Shown here: positions 44,430 to 52,849 of the stretch, one piece after another
Position numbering within the stretch: the first letter of the stretch is position 1
How the letters are laid out: every line of letters begins with the position of its first letter
Source of the DNA: Arthrobacter sp. ISL-28
GTDB taxonomy: Bacteria > Actinomycetota > Actinomycetes > Actinomycetales > Micrococcaceae
DNA length: 64,000 bases
Assembly: GCF_018613875.1 (NCBI RefSeq)
Contig: NZ_JAGGPJ010000002.1
Location: 1 to 64,000, forward strand
Direction: 5' to 3'
Notes under the pieces: model-generated
What the model was told of the DNA's origin: nothing
The model's input: only the letters and a program-made list of their open reading frames with translations
The model's database searches: none
Made by a program: the position numbers and the translations under genes

Positions 44430-44503
44430 ACTGTAGAGCCGTCCGGAAACCCGTCACAAAGGCCCGGAAACGCTAAGTCACCTAGGGAAATATTTCGTCA
44501 TGA
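44430..44503 (-). promoter_or_regulatory. sir promoter with shared sulfur box
   Basis: On the coding strand: -10 TACAGT (44430-44435) six bases before the ATG, -35-like TTGTGA (44454-44459) with 18 bases between, GTTTCCG at 44465-44471, and the upstream box at 44478-44503, 55-80 bases before the start. The box agrees with cysG at 15 of 26 positions, including TGACG and GTGA at its ends. Confidence 0.6.
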
Positions 44504-44619
44504 ATCGCCGAGGGGCCTTGAACGGGCTTCCCGGCTGTGCTTCCGCAGGTCCTTCCCGACCGCATCCCCGCGGGCCTGCGGCCGGCGCCGCTCAGGCCGG
44601 CGCGGCTCAGCCCCGCGCG

Positions 44620-44673
44620 GCTCAGGCCCGGGCGGCGTGCCAGGCCCGGGCCGCTCAGGCCCGGGCGGCGTGC
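44620..44673. repeat. Two dispersed 21-bp GC-rich repeats at the end of sirB
   Basis: A 21-bp unit beginning GCTCAGGCCCGGGCGGC occurs at 44620-44640 and 44653-44673. The second copy encodes the last residues of the chelatase (AAHAARA) and its stop codon, so the repeat has spread across the 3' end of the gene. Confidence 0.7.
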
Positions 44674-45419
44674 GCAGCCAGCGCGGCGTCGTAACGCTCC
44701 AGCGCGATCTCGGCGAGCACCGGTGACGGCAGCAGCGGCGCGGTCACCAGATCGGCACCAGCCTTGGCGAGCTGGTCGTGGAAGAAGCCCGGGGCGAGGA
44801 GGTAGGAGGCGATGACCACCCGGCCACCCAGATCCACTCCCCCCGCGGACTCCCCCGCGCCCGCGCCGCCTGCGGCTTCCTCCCGGAGGATGGCGACGGC
44901 CTCGGGCACCGAAGGCTTGGCGGACGCGCCGTACGCGGGGAGGATGCGGTTGGAGCGGAGGGCGCGAAGCTGATCGGCAAGCTCCTCCACGCTGACTGCG
45001 GCGTTGGGGTTTGACGAGCCGGCGGCAGCGAGGACCACGGCGTCGTTGTCTGTCACACCGGCCTCGCGGAGGCGCTGGTCCAGCAGTGCGGCCAGGCGCG
45101 GATCCGGACCCAGCGGCGCCGCGGCAACGCTGCCCGGGCGGCTCTTGACGGCCCGTGCGATGTCCACTTTCACGTGATAGCCCACGCTGAGCAGGAGCGG
45201 GACCACCACGGCGGAGGCGCCGGCCGATCCGCCGTCGGGATCTTCCGGGAGCCCGGCCACCACGTCCACCAGATCGGGCTGCTGGACGTCCACGTAGGCC
45301 TCGCGGACGTCGAGTCCGGGGCGAAGCGCGGCGATATTGGCGCGCAGTGCGTTGACCTCGGCGGCTCCCTGCGCGTTGGAGGTCCCGTGGGCACAGGCGA
45401 TCATGATCGGGCTATTCAT
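44655..45419 (-). CDS. sirB: Sirohydrochlorin chelatase (CbiX/SirB family)
   Basis: A 254-residue class II chelatase with two CbiX-like halves. The active-site histidine lies in IACAHGTSNAQG near residue 10 and the second metal-binding histidine in LLSVGYHVKVDIARA. It would insert iron into sirohydrochlorin made by CysG, completing siroheme for Sir, which is encoded 232 bases downstream on the same strand. A cobalt role cannot be excluded but no cobalamin genes are here. TACGCT lies 7 bases before the ATG, so it may have its own leaderless promoter; the sulfur box is not seen here. Confidence 0.85.
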   Translation of the reverse strand: MNSPIMIACAHGTSNAQGAAEVNALRANIAALRPGLDVREAYVDVQQPDLVDVVAGLPEDPDGGSAGASAVVVPLLLSVGYHVKVDIARAVKSRPGSVAAAPLGPDPRLAALLDQRLREAGVTDNDAVVLAAAGSSNPNAAVSVEELADQLRALRSNRILPAYGASAKPSVPEAVAILREEAAGGAGAGESAGGVDLGGRVVIASYLLAPGFFHDQLAKAGADLVTAPLLPSPVLAEIALERYDAALAAHAARA

Positions 45420-45479
45420 AGGGGCTAGCGTAACGTTGGAGCCGCACTGTCCGCCCCATGAAATTAGCCGGGACGCTCC

Positions 45480-46151
45480 ATGACATTCTCTTTTGACATC
45501 GCTCTGGTGTGGCTGGATTTGGCCGGCGTCTTTTTCTTCGCGGTCTCCGGATCGCTGCTTGCGGCGCGGAAACAGTTCGACATCATCGGCTCCCTCCTCC
45601 TCGCGTCCCTTGTTTCACTGGGCGGCGGCATGATTCGCGACATCATCCTCGACGCCGGCCCGCCCGCGGCCTTCAGCAACCCCGCATACCTGGCGCCTCC
45701 GCTGCTGGCCACGGTGCTGGTGTATTTCCTGTTCTCCAGCGTCCAGCGCTTCACCTCGCTGCTGACGCTGTTCGACGCCGGCGGACTGGCCCTGTTCTGC
45801 ATCACCGGCACGCTCAAGGCGCTTTCCTTCGGGATGAATCCGGTCGCGGCCATCCTGATGGGCGTCACGACGGCGGTGGGCGGGGGCCTGCTCCGCGACA
45901 TCACTGCGAACGAGGTGCCCCAACTGTTCGATGCCAGGGATCTCTACGCGCTTCCGGCTTTCGTAGGCGCGGCGCTGACGTCTGCCCTCTGGCATTCCGG
46001 AGCCTTTAGCCCTGCCACCGCGGGTGCCGTCGCCGCCGTGGTGTTTGCGTTCCGCGTGGTTGCCTGGCGGCGTTCCTGGCATGTTCCGCTGGCTGTCCGC
46101 GGCTGGCACCGGCTGGGGCTGGACACGTCCGAGTACAGGGGCCGGGATTAG
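45480..46151 (+). CDS. TRIC family (UPF0126) cation channel protein
   Basis: A 223-residue inner-membrane protein with seven predicted helices in two homologous triplets, as in trimeric intracellular cation channels. The duplicated glycine-rich signature is plain: SLGGGMIRDIILDAGPP in the first half and AVGGGLLRDITANEVPQLF in the second. Bacterial TRIC proteins conduct monovalent cations; the physiological role here is unknown. It is divergent from sirB by 60 bases and followed after 14 bases by the SUKH-like gene, probably in the same transcript. Confidence 0.9.
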   Translation: MTFSFDIALVWLDLAGVFFFAVSGSLLAARKQFDIIGSLLLASLVSLGGGMIRDIILDAGPPAAFSNPAYLAPPLLATVLVYFLFSSVQRFTSLLTLFDAGGLALFCITGTLKALSFGMNPVAAILMGVTTAVGGGLLRDITANEVPQLFDARDLYALPAFVGAALTSALWHSGAFSPATAGAVAAVVFAFRVVAWRRSWHVPLAVRGWHRLGLDTSEYRGRD

Positions 46152-46165
46152 CTAGGATAAGAGCC

Positions 46166-46588
46166 ATGACTGACATGTTCCTCGAGAAGTTCCGTGCGCT
46201 CGTTCCGAAGTATCTCGAAGACGAATGGCAGGAAGAGGACGGGCTGCCCGAGGAAGAGCTCGACAAGGCCCTCGCCGATCACCAGTTCACCATCCCGCTG
46301 GTGCTGCGGGAGTTCTACCTGGCCCTCGGCGGCTGCGAAGACCTCATGGAGGCCTACCACTACTTTTGGGACCCCGAGGAACTCGAGGTGGACGACGAAG
46401 GTTTCCTCATGTTCCTCGAGGATGAGGAAGAAAACTTCACCTGGGGCTTCCGTGTGGGCGATCTCAGCGTTCCGGACCCCATCGTGTACCGCCGCAACAA
46501 TGCCCGCGGCCAGTGGAAGAGCGAAGAGGGCACCTTCTCCGAGTTCGTCTTTGACATGTTCGACTGGGCGTTCAACGACGAGGACTAA
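46166..46588 (+). CDS. SMI1/KNR4 (SUKH)-like protein
   Basis: A 140-residue very acidic cytoplasmic protein. It resembles the SUKH fold in its layout: IPLVLREFYLALGG (the usual helix before Gly-Gly), WDPEELEVDDEGFLMFLEDE, then a Trp/Tyr-rich strand region (NFTWGFRVGD, DPIVYRRN). SUKH proteins are often immunity proteins against toxins, but no toxin gene lies beside it and it follows the TRIC gene by 14 bases. AGGATAAG precedes the ATG. The fold assignment is moderate and the function unknown. Confidence 0.65.
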   Translation: MTDMFLEKFRALVPKYLEDEWQEEDGLPEEELDKALADHQFTIPLVLREFYLALGGCEDLMEAYHYFWDPEELEVDDEGFLMFLEDEEENFTWGFRVGDLSVPDPIVYRRNNARGQWKSEEGTFSEFVFDMFDWAFNDED

Positions 46589-46610
46589 GGTTTGCCGGCT
46601 GTGTGCGGCC

Positions 46611-46698
46611 CCGCCGAACTGGGGCACTTTGACACGGACACGCCGGGTGGCAGGCCCGTTCCCGCGCCTTGGGTCTTCAATGTGGCCCACGACGGCGG
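46611..46698 (+). repeat. GGGGCAC intergenic element, copy 2
   Basis: GGGGCACTTTGACACGGACA near the start and TGTGGCCCACGACGG near the end match copy 1 (34160-34246, inverted) and copy 3 (47603-47691, same direction). Copies 2 and 3 flank the DUF559-type gene as direct repeats. Confidence 0.7.
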
Positions 46699-46735
46699 GA
46701 GTCATCTGGCGCTGAAGGCTCCCCTGTTGCGGAGC

Positions 46736-47542
46736 TCAAGTACCGCCAGCACGTCCGCCACCGTCCGCTCGGGGTGATGGACGACGTCGTCGTAGCCGAA
46801 CCTCAGGACGAGGTGGCCTCCGACCACTGACGCGTTGTTTCGCCTCCGGTCCTTTTTTTACCTGCCGAGCCTCCAGGTGCGATCCGCCGTCGATCTCCAC
46901 GATGAGGCACTCCTCGATGAGGAAGTCCACCTCGCCCACGCCCTCGATTTCAACGTGCCGGCGGACCTGCAGGCCGGCCTTCCTGAAGTGGAAGTTGGCC
47001 AGGACCTCCAGCACCGAGTCCGCCCGCGGAATGACGTTGTCCAAGATTGCCCTTGACCCGGCATTGCGGTTTCCGGGTAGCTTGTGGCGGAGAAAGTCCA
47101 GCGAGATGTCACCGCGGCCAGCCGCAGACTGCACCATAACCAGCGAGTCCACGGCGGGCAGGCAGCGCAGGGAGTGGATGAGCACGTCGGCCAGGCCCGC
47201 AACCGGGAGCCAGGGATGGCGTGGGTGGCGGCATTTGCCGTGGATGAGTGTCCCCGGCGGCCCGGCATGATGGCCTGGGCTCAGGTGCACAGCCCCCGGG
47301 TCGTTGAGTGTCCACAGCCGGTAGACGGGCGCGGCCGAGAGGCAGGTCAGCACCGCATTGTGGCGCAGCGCGACGCCGAATATCCCGGCCTCCTCAGGCA
47401 GGCTGTACACACCTCGCCGGAGCCTGATGATCCGCCGCGAGGCCAGAGCTTTATCCAGGTACGTCCGCGAAAAACCCGCGCCCCGGAGCGTCGCCGCCCT
47501 TGCCGCCCCGCCGCGCGGACGCAGGAAATTCTCAATGTCCAT
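46736..47542 (-). CDS. AbiEi-like/DUF559 endonuclease-fold protein with a frameshifted C-terminus
   Basis: As read, 268 residues. The N-terminus is a winged-helix of the AbiEi antitoxin type (GFSRTYLDKALASRRIIRLR, RGVYSLPEE). The C-terminus is a DUF559/Vsr-like nuclease core (VEIEGVGEVDFLIEECLIVE, EIDGGSHLEA). After QVKK, at a run of seven A (46853-46859 on this strand), the frame turns into Arg/Pro-rich sequence. Shifting by one base restores the expected DUF559 ending (RRRNNASVVGG, LVLRFGYDDV, HPERTVADVLAVLEL) to a stop at 46702. It is thus a recent mutation or a homopolymer error. Flanked by two GGGGCAC elements. Confidence 0.75.
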   Translation of the reverse strand: MDIENFLRPRGGAARAATLRGAGFSRTYLDKALASRRIIRLRRGVYSLPEEAGIFGVALRHNAVLTCLSAAPVYRLWTLNDPGAVHLSPGHHAGPPGTLIHGKCRHPRHPWLPVAGLADVLIHSLRCLPAVDSLVMVQSAAGRGDISLDFLRHKLPGNRNAGSRAILDNVIPRADSVLEVLANFHFRKAGLQVRRHVEIEGVGEVDFLIEECLIVEIDGGSHLEARQVKKGPEAKQRVSGRRPPRPEVRLRRRRPSPRADGGGRAGGT

Positions 47543-47602
47543 GGATTCAAGGTGCCCGCAACCTGCCGCTCAGGGCAGGGCCGGGTCGCTCCATGTGGAA
47601 AA

Positions 47603-47691
47603 GCCGGCAGAATCGGGGCACTTCGACACGGAAACGCCGGGCTTAGAGTGCGGAATGCCCTGTTCCCGCCCCAAAATGCCCCACGACGGAC
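47603..47691 (+). repeat. GGGGCAC intergenic element, copy 3
   Basis: GGGGCACTTCGACACGGAAA near the start and TGCCCCACGACGG at the end match the copies at 34160-34246 and 46611-46698. It lies upstream of the DUF559-type gene, in the same direction as copy 2. Confidence 0.7.
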
Positions 47692-47756
47692 GGGCGGAAG
47701 GCGCACCGCTAACAAGAACGCTGTGACACGCCGATTAACAATGCATTTGAATTTTG

Positions 47757-47770
47757 TGACAAACCTGTCA
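47757..47770. promoter_or_regulatory. Inverted repeat TGACA-N4-TGTCA in an AT-rich patch
   Basis: The 360-base gap 47543-47902 holds GGGGCAC copy 3, then an unusually AT-rich stretch (about 47730-47790) with TGACA-AACC-TGTCA at 47757-47770, then the terminator at 47825-47873. No gene is credible in the gap. The inverted repeat could be an operator, but no start codon follows it closely on either strand. Confidence 0.3.
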
Positions 47771-47824
47771 TAGACTTATTCACGGTCCACTAAATGCCTC
47801 CGGTGGATCTGATGCGAACGGAGA

Positions 47825-47873
47825 AACGGCCCCGGTTCCCTACAGTGTGGCGCTGTAAGGGACCGGGGCCGTT
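47825..47873 (-). terminator. Terminator after the polyprenyl diphosphate synthase gene
   Basis: A 21-bp stem (left arm AACGGCCCCGGTTCCCTACAG at 47825-47845, with one wobble pair and one mismatch) and a 7-base loop, right arm 47853-47873. It lies 30 bases beyond the synthase stop codon. Confidence 0.8.
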
Positions 47874-47902
47874 CCGGTTAAGCCCGACTTGAGCCTTGGG
47901 AT

Positions 47903-49003
47903 CTAGCTGGCGCGGTCCACCACGGCGTGCGCGAAGCTGGTCAGCGACGCCTTCACCACGCCCTCGGGCAGCGGGTCGAGCGCCGCGATCGCTTCGTCTG
48001 CCCAGGCCCGGGCAACAACCCATGATGCAGCAGTTACAGGGTGCTCGCGCAGTCCGGCCACGGCTTTGGCCAGCGCCTCGTCCGACGAAAGGTCGCCGTC
48101 GATCAGCTTGAGAAGTTCGACGGCGGACTGGTCACCTTGGCTCGCGGCGTTGCGCAGCAGCAGCACGGGCAGCGTGGGGACGCCTTCCCGCAGGTCGGTT
48201 CCCGGGGACTTGCCGGACTTGACCTTGACGCCCGTGACGTCGATGACGTCGTCGGCCAGTTGGAAGGCAACGCCCACCTTTTCGCCGTACTCCACCAGGA
48301 GGTCCTCGTAGGATTCATCGGCGCCTGCGAAGATGGCACCCAGCTGCCCGGAGGCTGCCACGAGGGAGCCCGTCTTGTCCGCAATGACCGAGAGGTAGTG
48401 CTCCACCGGGTCCTCATCCGGGCGCGGGCCGACCGTTTCGTGCAGCTGGCCCAGACAGAGGCGTTCGAAGGTGCGTGCCTGGATGCCCAGGGCGCGGGAG
48501 CCAAGCTCGGACACCAGGATCGAGGCCCGGGCAAAGATGAGGTCGCCGGTCAGGACGGCCACGGAGTTGCCCCAGACCTCGTGCGCGGTGGGGGCGCCGC
48601 GGCGGAAGGGAGCCGAGTCCATGACGTCGTCGTGGTACAGCGTGGCCAGGTGGGTCAGCTCTACGACGACGGCGGCCTGCACCACGGCGGGCAGCGACGC
48701 GTCACCGAGGTGGGCACAGAGCAGGGTCAGCAACGGGCGGATGCGCTTGCCGCCGGCTTCCACGAGGTGGCGCGACGTCGCGTCAGCCAGCGGATCCGAG
48801 TTGGCAATGGCCTCGCGGAGTTTTTTCTCCACGCGTGCCAGGTTGTTCGTAATCGCAGGCCCGACTTCGGGGTCCTCCGCAATGGCCGCGAAGCCCGCCG
48901 GCAGCTGCAGTCCGGTGGCGATGGCGGTGGTGTTGAGGCTGGGTTCGGAGGTCGGCAGGCCATGCCCGGCGTGCGTCCAGCTGTGGTTCGCGGAGTTGGT
49001 CAC
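47903..49003 (-). CDS. Polyprenyl diphosphate synthase for the menaquinone side chain
   Basis: A 366-residue trans-polyprenyl diphosphate synthase (heptaprenyl to nonaprenyl class) making the isoprenoid tail of menaquinone. The first aspartate-rich motif is LYHDDVMDSAPFRRG and the second QLADDVIDVTG; GGKRIRPLLTLL binds the diphosphate. The nearly polar N-terminal 35 residues are not conserved. It is the last gene of menG - reductase - synthase, 9 bases after the reductase. The arrangement parallels grcC1 beside menJ and menG in Mycobacterium tuberculosis (recalled, not searched). Confidence 0.88.
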   Translation of the reverse strand: MTNSANHSWTHAGHGLPTSEPSLNTTAIATGLQLPAGFAAIAEDPEVGPAITNNLARVEKKLREAIANSDPLADATSRHLVEAGGKRIRPLLTLLCAHLGDASLPAVVQAAVVVELTHLATLYHDDVMDSAPFRRGAPTAHEVWGNSVAVLTGDLIFARASILVSELGSRALGIQARTFERLCLGQLHETVGPRPDEDPVEHYLSVIADKTGSLVAASGQLGAIFAGADESYEDLLVEYGEKVGVAFQLADDVIDVTGVKVKSGKSPGTDLREGVPTLPVLLLRNAASQGDQSAVELLKLIDGDLSSDEALAKAVAGLREHPVTAASWVVARAWADEAIAALDPLPEGVVKASLTSFAHAVVDRAS

Positions 49004-49012
49004 GGGTTAACC

Positions 49013-50350
49013 CTAACTTTTTGTTGCGGAAACCGCTGATTTGAGGCCGGACGGCGACTGGGTGGACGTGTTGGACGTGGCCGGCACCAGCAGTTCCAAG
49101 AGCCGGATGGCGCGGTCCTCGAAGCCCTTGGCGGACGGATCTGTCAGGTTGGCGAGCAGGCGGACCACGAAGCGCATCAGCACGGGCACGGGCATTCCGG
49201 TCCGCAGCGCGAGCTTCATCACCGCGGGCTTGCCGATCAGCGCGGCAAATGCGCGCCCCAGCGTGAAGTGCGATCCCCACTGTTCCCGCACATAGTCCGC
49301 GTACCCCTCCAGGCGGGTGTCGGCGTCGTACGCGGAGAAGGCACCCGAAGCGGCCCGGCTGGAACGGGAGGCATCGACGATGAACTCGGCCGCGAAGCGG
49401 GCGGACTCCATGGCGTAGGAAATGCCCTCGCCGTTGAACGGTGACACCATGCCGCCGGCGTCGCCCAGCAGCAGCAGGCCGGGCGAGTAATGCGGGGTGC
49501 GGTTGAAGCCCATGGGCAGCGCGGCCCCGCGGATCTCCCCCACCTGGTTCTCGGGCGTGAAACCCCACTCGGCTGGCATGCCGGCGGTCCATTCGCGGAG
49601 CACCTGCTTGTAGTCGAGCCTGCCGAATTCCTTGGACGAGTTCAGGATGCCGAGCCCCACGTTGGAGGTGCCGTCGCCCACGCCGAACACCCAGCCGTAG
49701 CCGGGCAGCAGCTTGCCGTCGCGGCCAGGAAGCTCCAGCCAGCCTTCCATCCAGTCGTCGTCGTGCCGGGGGGAGGTGAAGTAGGTCCGCACCGCGACGC
49801 CGAGCGGGCGGTCGTCGCGCTTCTGGATGCCGAGGGAGACGGCCGTGCGGGTCGAGTTTCCGTCCGCGGCGAGCACGACGTCGGCGCCAAAGTCGCGCGT
49901 CTCCGCCGTCTTGCGTCCGGACTCGTCCAGGATCGCGGCGCGCACCCCGGTCACCCGGCCGTCGTCGCGGAGCGCTTCGTTGACGCTGTGGCGTTCAAGC
50001 ACGACGGCGCCCGCGGCCTGTGCGTGGCGGGCCAGTTCCTCGTCAAAACCAAGGCGCGTGCGGATCAGTCCGTACTGCGGAAAGTTGGACACCTCAGGCC
50101 AGGGCAGTTCGATGGAGCGGCCACCGGCGAGGAGGCGCAGGCCCTTGTTCCGGCGCCAGCCGTCCGCCTCATGATGCGGCAGGCCGAGCTTCTGGATCTC
50201 CCCGACAGCGCGGGGAGTGAGGCCGTCCCCGCACACCTTCTCGCGCGGAAAACTGGTCTTTTCCAGAACCGTGACATCTATGCCGGCCCTAGCGAGGTAA
50301 TACGCGGCCGTGGATCCGGCCGGACCCGCGCCAACAATCAGTACTCTCAC
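49013..50350 (-). CDS. Geranylgeranyl reductase family protein, probable menaquinone reductase (MenJ-like)
   Basis: A 445-residue FAD-dependent reductase of the geranylgeranyl reductase family. The FAD motif is IVGAGPAGSTAAYYLARAG, the middle motif VLAADGNSTRTAV, and the FAD/ribityl motif LLLGDAGGMVSPFNGEGISY. The place between menG and the polyprenyl synthase suggests it saturates one isoprene unit of menaquinone, as MenJ does; MK-9(H2) is the typical quinone of Arthrobacter. The C-terminal 20 Thr/Ser-rich residues are not conserved. It starts 4 bases after the menG stop. Confidence 0.85.
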   Translation of the reverse strand: MRVLIVGAGPAGSTAAYYLARAGIDVTVLEKTSFPREKVCGDGLTPRAVGEIQKLGLPHHEADGWRRNKGLRLLAGGRSIELPWPEVSNFPQYGLIRTRLGFDEELARHAQAAGAVVLERHSVNEALRDDGRVTGVRAAILDESGRKTAETRDFGADVVLAADGNSTRTAVSLGIQKRDDRPLGVAVRTYFTSPRHDDDWMEGWLELPGRDGKLLPGYGWVFGVGDGTSNVGLGILNSSKEFGRLDYKQVLREWTAGMPAEWGFTPENQVGEIRGAALPMGFNRTPHYSPGLLLLGDAGGMVSPFNGEGISYAMESARFAAEFIVDASRSSRAASGAFSAYDADTRLEGYADYVREQWGSHFTLGRAFAALIGKPAVMKLALRTGMPVPVLMRFVVRLLANLTDPSAKGFEDRAIRLLELLVPATSNTSTQSPSGLKSAVSATKS

Positions 50351-50354
50351 AGCG

Positions 50355-51134
50355 TCAACGGGCGGTGCGCGGGATGTTCCGGCGCAGCTTGGCCACCGGG
50401 CCTGTGTGGGAGGCGATTGCGGCGGCCGAGCCGTTGCCGGTCAGCGGTTTGTGGGCGCGGTGGACGGCTACGATGCCGCCGCTGAGGTTGCGGTAAGTGA
50501 CGTCCTGCCAGCCGGCTTCCTGCAGCCAGGCCGCGAGGTGGTCCTGGTCCGGCCAGGCGCGGATGGATTCGGCGAGGTAGACGTAGGCGTCGGGGTTTGA
50601 GGAGACCTTGGTGGCGATGGCCGGCAGGGCGCGCATGAGGTATTCGGTATACATGGTGCGCCACAGCGGGACCACGGGCTGGGAGAATTCGGCGATGACC
50701 AGTTTCCCGCCCGGCTTGGTCACGCGGAGCAATTCGGCCAGCGCCTTTTTGGGTTCGTTGACGTTGCGGAGACCGAAGGAGATGGTGCTGGCGTCGAACG
50801 TGTTGTCCGCGAACGGAAGGTTGGTGGCATCGCCGGCGATGAAGTCGATGTCCGGGCGGCGGCGCTTGCCCACCTTGAGCATTCCGAGGGAGAAATCGCA
50901 CGCCACCACATCTATGCCTGCATCGGCATATGGCTCGCTGGAGGTGCCCGTCCCGGCGGCAAGATCCAGGACACGCTGGCCCGGCCGCACATCCATGGCT
51001 TCCACCACGACCTTGCGCCAGCGGCGGGTCTGCCCCATCGAGAGGACATCGTTGACGACGTCGTACTTAGGGGCGACGTCGTCAAACATCGTGGCTACTT
51101 CGTCAGGACGCTTATCCAAGGATGCTCGGTTCAC
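50355..51134 (-). CDS. menG: Demethylmenaquinone methyltransferase
   Basis: A 259-residue SAM-dependent UbiE/MenG enzyme performing the last methylation of menaquinone. Visible are the family opening [23 protein letters not shown] motif [13 protein letters not shown], and [18 protein letters not shown] start; the -10-like TAGATT lies six bases before it, suggesting a leaderless transcript. It heads menG - reductase - synthase and is divergent from menF with 142 bases between. Confidence 0.93.
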   Translation of the reverse strand: MNRASLDKRPDEVATMFDDVAPKYDVVNDVLSMGQTRRWRKVVVEAMDVRPGQRVLDLAAGTGTSSEPYADAGIDVVACDFSLGMLKVGKRRRPDIDFIAGDATNLPFADNTFDASTISFGLRNVNEPKKALAELLRVTKPGGKLVIAEFSQPVVPLWRTMYTEYLMRALPAIATKVSSNPDAYVYLAESIRAWPDQDHLAAWLQEAGWQDVTYRNLSGGIVAVHRAHKPLTGNGSAAAIASHTGPVAKLRRNIPRTAR

Positions 51135-51276
51135 CCTGTCAATCTACCTGAATCTGCCGTTTGCCACTGTTTTGTACTGGCCTCCCCCAGTGAACAAAGG
51201 TACAAGTCGAGCAAGACAGCCGCTGAACCTACGCTTTTCTATCGGAATGTACCGCGCGGAGTAGTGTTGACCCATC

Positions 51277-52644
51277 ATGACCAGAACGATCCGCACCTTG
51301 ACAGTCCCTTTGGATGGAGAAACGGCTCCCGGGGGGCTGCCGTCGTATCTGGTGCGGGATGACGTCCTCTGCTGGACCCGCCGCGAGGCCGGACTCGTCG
51401 GTTTCGGCGAGGCGGCCCGGTTCACGGCCACCGGCCCGGAGCGCTTTCTCGAGGCCGACATCTGGTGGCGGCACCTCGTCATCGAGGCGGACATCACCGA
51501 CCACGTCGAGTGCCCGGGCACCGGCCCGGTAGCCTTCGGCTCGTTCGCGTTCTCCAAGGTTTCCGCCCATGAATCACGGCTGATTGTGCCCGAGATCGTG
51601 GTGGGGGTCCGGGACGGCCGCGCCTGGCTCACCCAGATAAGGACCGACGACGCCGAACTCACCGAGGAGAGCGCCCTCGCCGCCCTTCGGGGCTGGCTGG
51701 AGGCTGCGCCTGCCGATCCCGCTCCCGCGGGCGCCCTGTTGCCCGGCACTCCCGGTGACGTGTCCGCGCACGCGGGTTCCGCCGTCGGGCCTTCCGGAAC
51801 TGCCACCCTGAAAACCGGCTCGCTCAGCGAAGAGGACTGGATGGCCGCCGTCGCCGAAGGGGTTGCCGAAATCCGCACCGGCCGGCTGGAGAAGCTGGTC
51901 CTGGCGCGCGACGTCGTGGCCACGGTGCCCGAGGGCGTCAATGCCGCCGAGGTGCTGCGGCAGCTTGCGATCCGGTACCGCGAGTGCTGGACATACGGGG
52001 TGGACGGACTCGTGGGTGCCACGCCCGAAATGCTGATCCAGGTGGAGGGGCGCACTGCCCAGGCCCGGGTGCTTGCGGGCACGCTCGACCGCCGGGACGC
52101 GGTGGGCGAGGCGGGGCTGCCGCTGGACTATGCCGAACGCGTGCTCGCCGGCTCGGAGAAGCAGCGGCACGAGCACGAGATCGCGATCCAGTCGCTGACC
52201 ACGCAGCTGGCGCCGTTCTCGGAGGCCATGAACGCGCACAGTGAACCGTTCATTCTGGAACTGCCGAACGTCTGGCACCTCGCGTCGGACGTCAAGGCGG
52301 AGCTCACCGAGGTGGAGGGGCATGTGCCCACCTGCCTTGCCCTGATAAACGCCCTTCATCCCACGGCGGCGGTCTGCGGCACTCCCACCACGGTGGCCGG
52401 CGCCCTGATCCGCAAGCTTGAGCACATGGACCGCGGCCCGTACGCGGGGCCGGTTGGCTGGCTCGATGCCGCCGGGAACGGCGAATGGGGCATTGCCCTG
52501 CGCGGTGCCGTCATCGAGTCGCCTACCGTCGTCCGGTTATATGCCGGCTGCGGCATAGTTGAAGGCTCACAACCTGAGGCGGAGCTGGCTGAGACGTGGG
52601 CCAAATTCCGGCCGATGCTGGAATCCCTCGGCATCAGCAGCTGA
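51277..52644 (+). CDS. menF: Isochorismate synthase
   Basis: A 455-residue chorismate-binding enzyme converting chorismate to isochorismate, the first step of menaquinone synthesis. It shows GRLEKLVLARDVVATVPEGV, WTYGVDGLVGATPEMLIQVE, the magnesium-site region SEKQRHEHEIAIQSL and HPTAAVCGTPTTVAGALI. EntC/DhbC siderophore enzymes are the alternative, but menD, menC and menG nearby settle the role. It is divergent from menG and followed by an amino-acid ABC transporter 205 bases later. Confidence 0.92.
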   Translation: MTRTIRTLTVPLDGETAPGGLPSYLVRDDVLCWTRREAGLVGFGEAARFTATGPERFLEADIWWRHLVIEADITDHVECPGTGPVAFGSFAFSKVSAHESRLIVPEIVVGVRDGRAWLTQIRTDDAELTEESALAALRGWLEAAPADPAPAGALLPGTPGDVSAHAGSAVGPSGTATLKTGSLSEEDWMAAVAEGVAEIRTGRLEKLVLARDVVATVPEGVNAAEVLRQLAIRYRECWTYGVDGLVGATPEMLIQVEGRTAQARVLAGTLDRRDAVGEAGLPLDYAERVLAGSEKQRHEHEIAIQSLTTQLAPFSEAMNAHSEPFILELPNVWHLASDVKAELTEVEGHVPTCLALINALHPTAAVCGTPTTVAGALIRKLEHMDRGPYAGPVGWLDAAGNGEWGIALRGAVIESPTVVRLYAGCGIVEGSQPEAELAETWAKFRPMLESLGISS

Positions 52645-52849
52645 GGCACTGGCACATCCGCTTTGTTCTGACCGCCCAGCCCGCACAGTCTGGGATGACA
52701 GACACCCCCTGCTGTGAACGCCTTGCCAAATCCCCTCGTTTAGTTATCCAATAGTCAAAGTTAGTTTTCTGTGATGCACATCTCTTCTTTGAGCGTTACA
52801 CTATAAGCCGCGTTAGTCCCGCATACTCCTGCAACAAAAGGTAAGAAAC

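Noticed and set aside
31684..44520. SAM or other riboswitch before the sulfur genes
   Set aside because: The promoters leave no leader: the -10 hexamers lie six bases before the start codons and no folded leader is possible.
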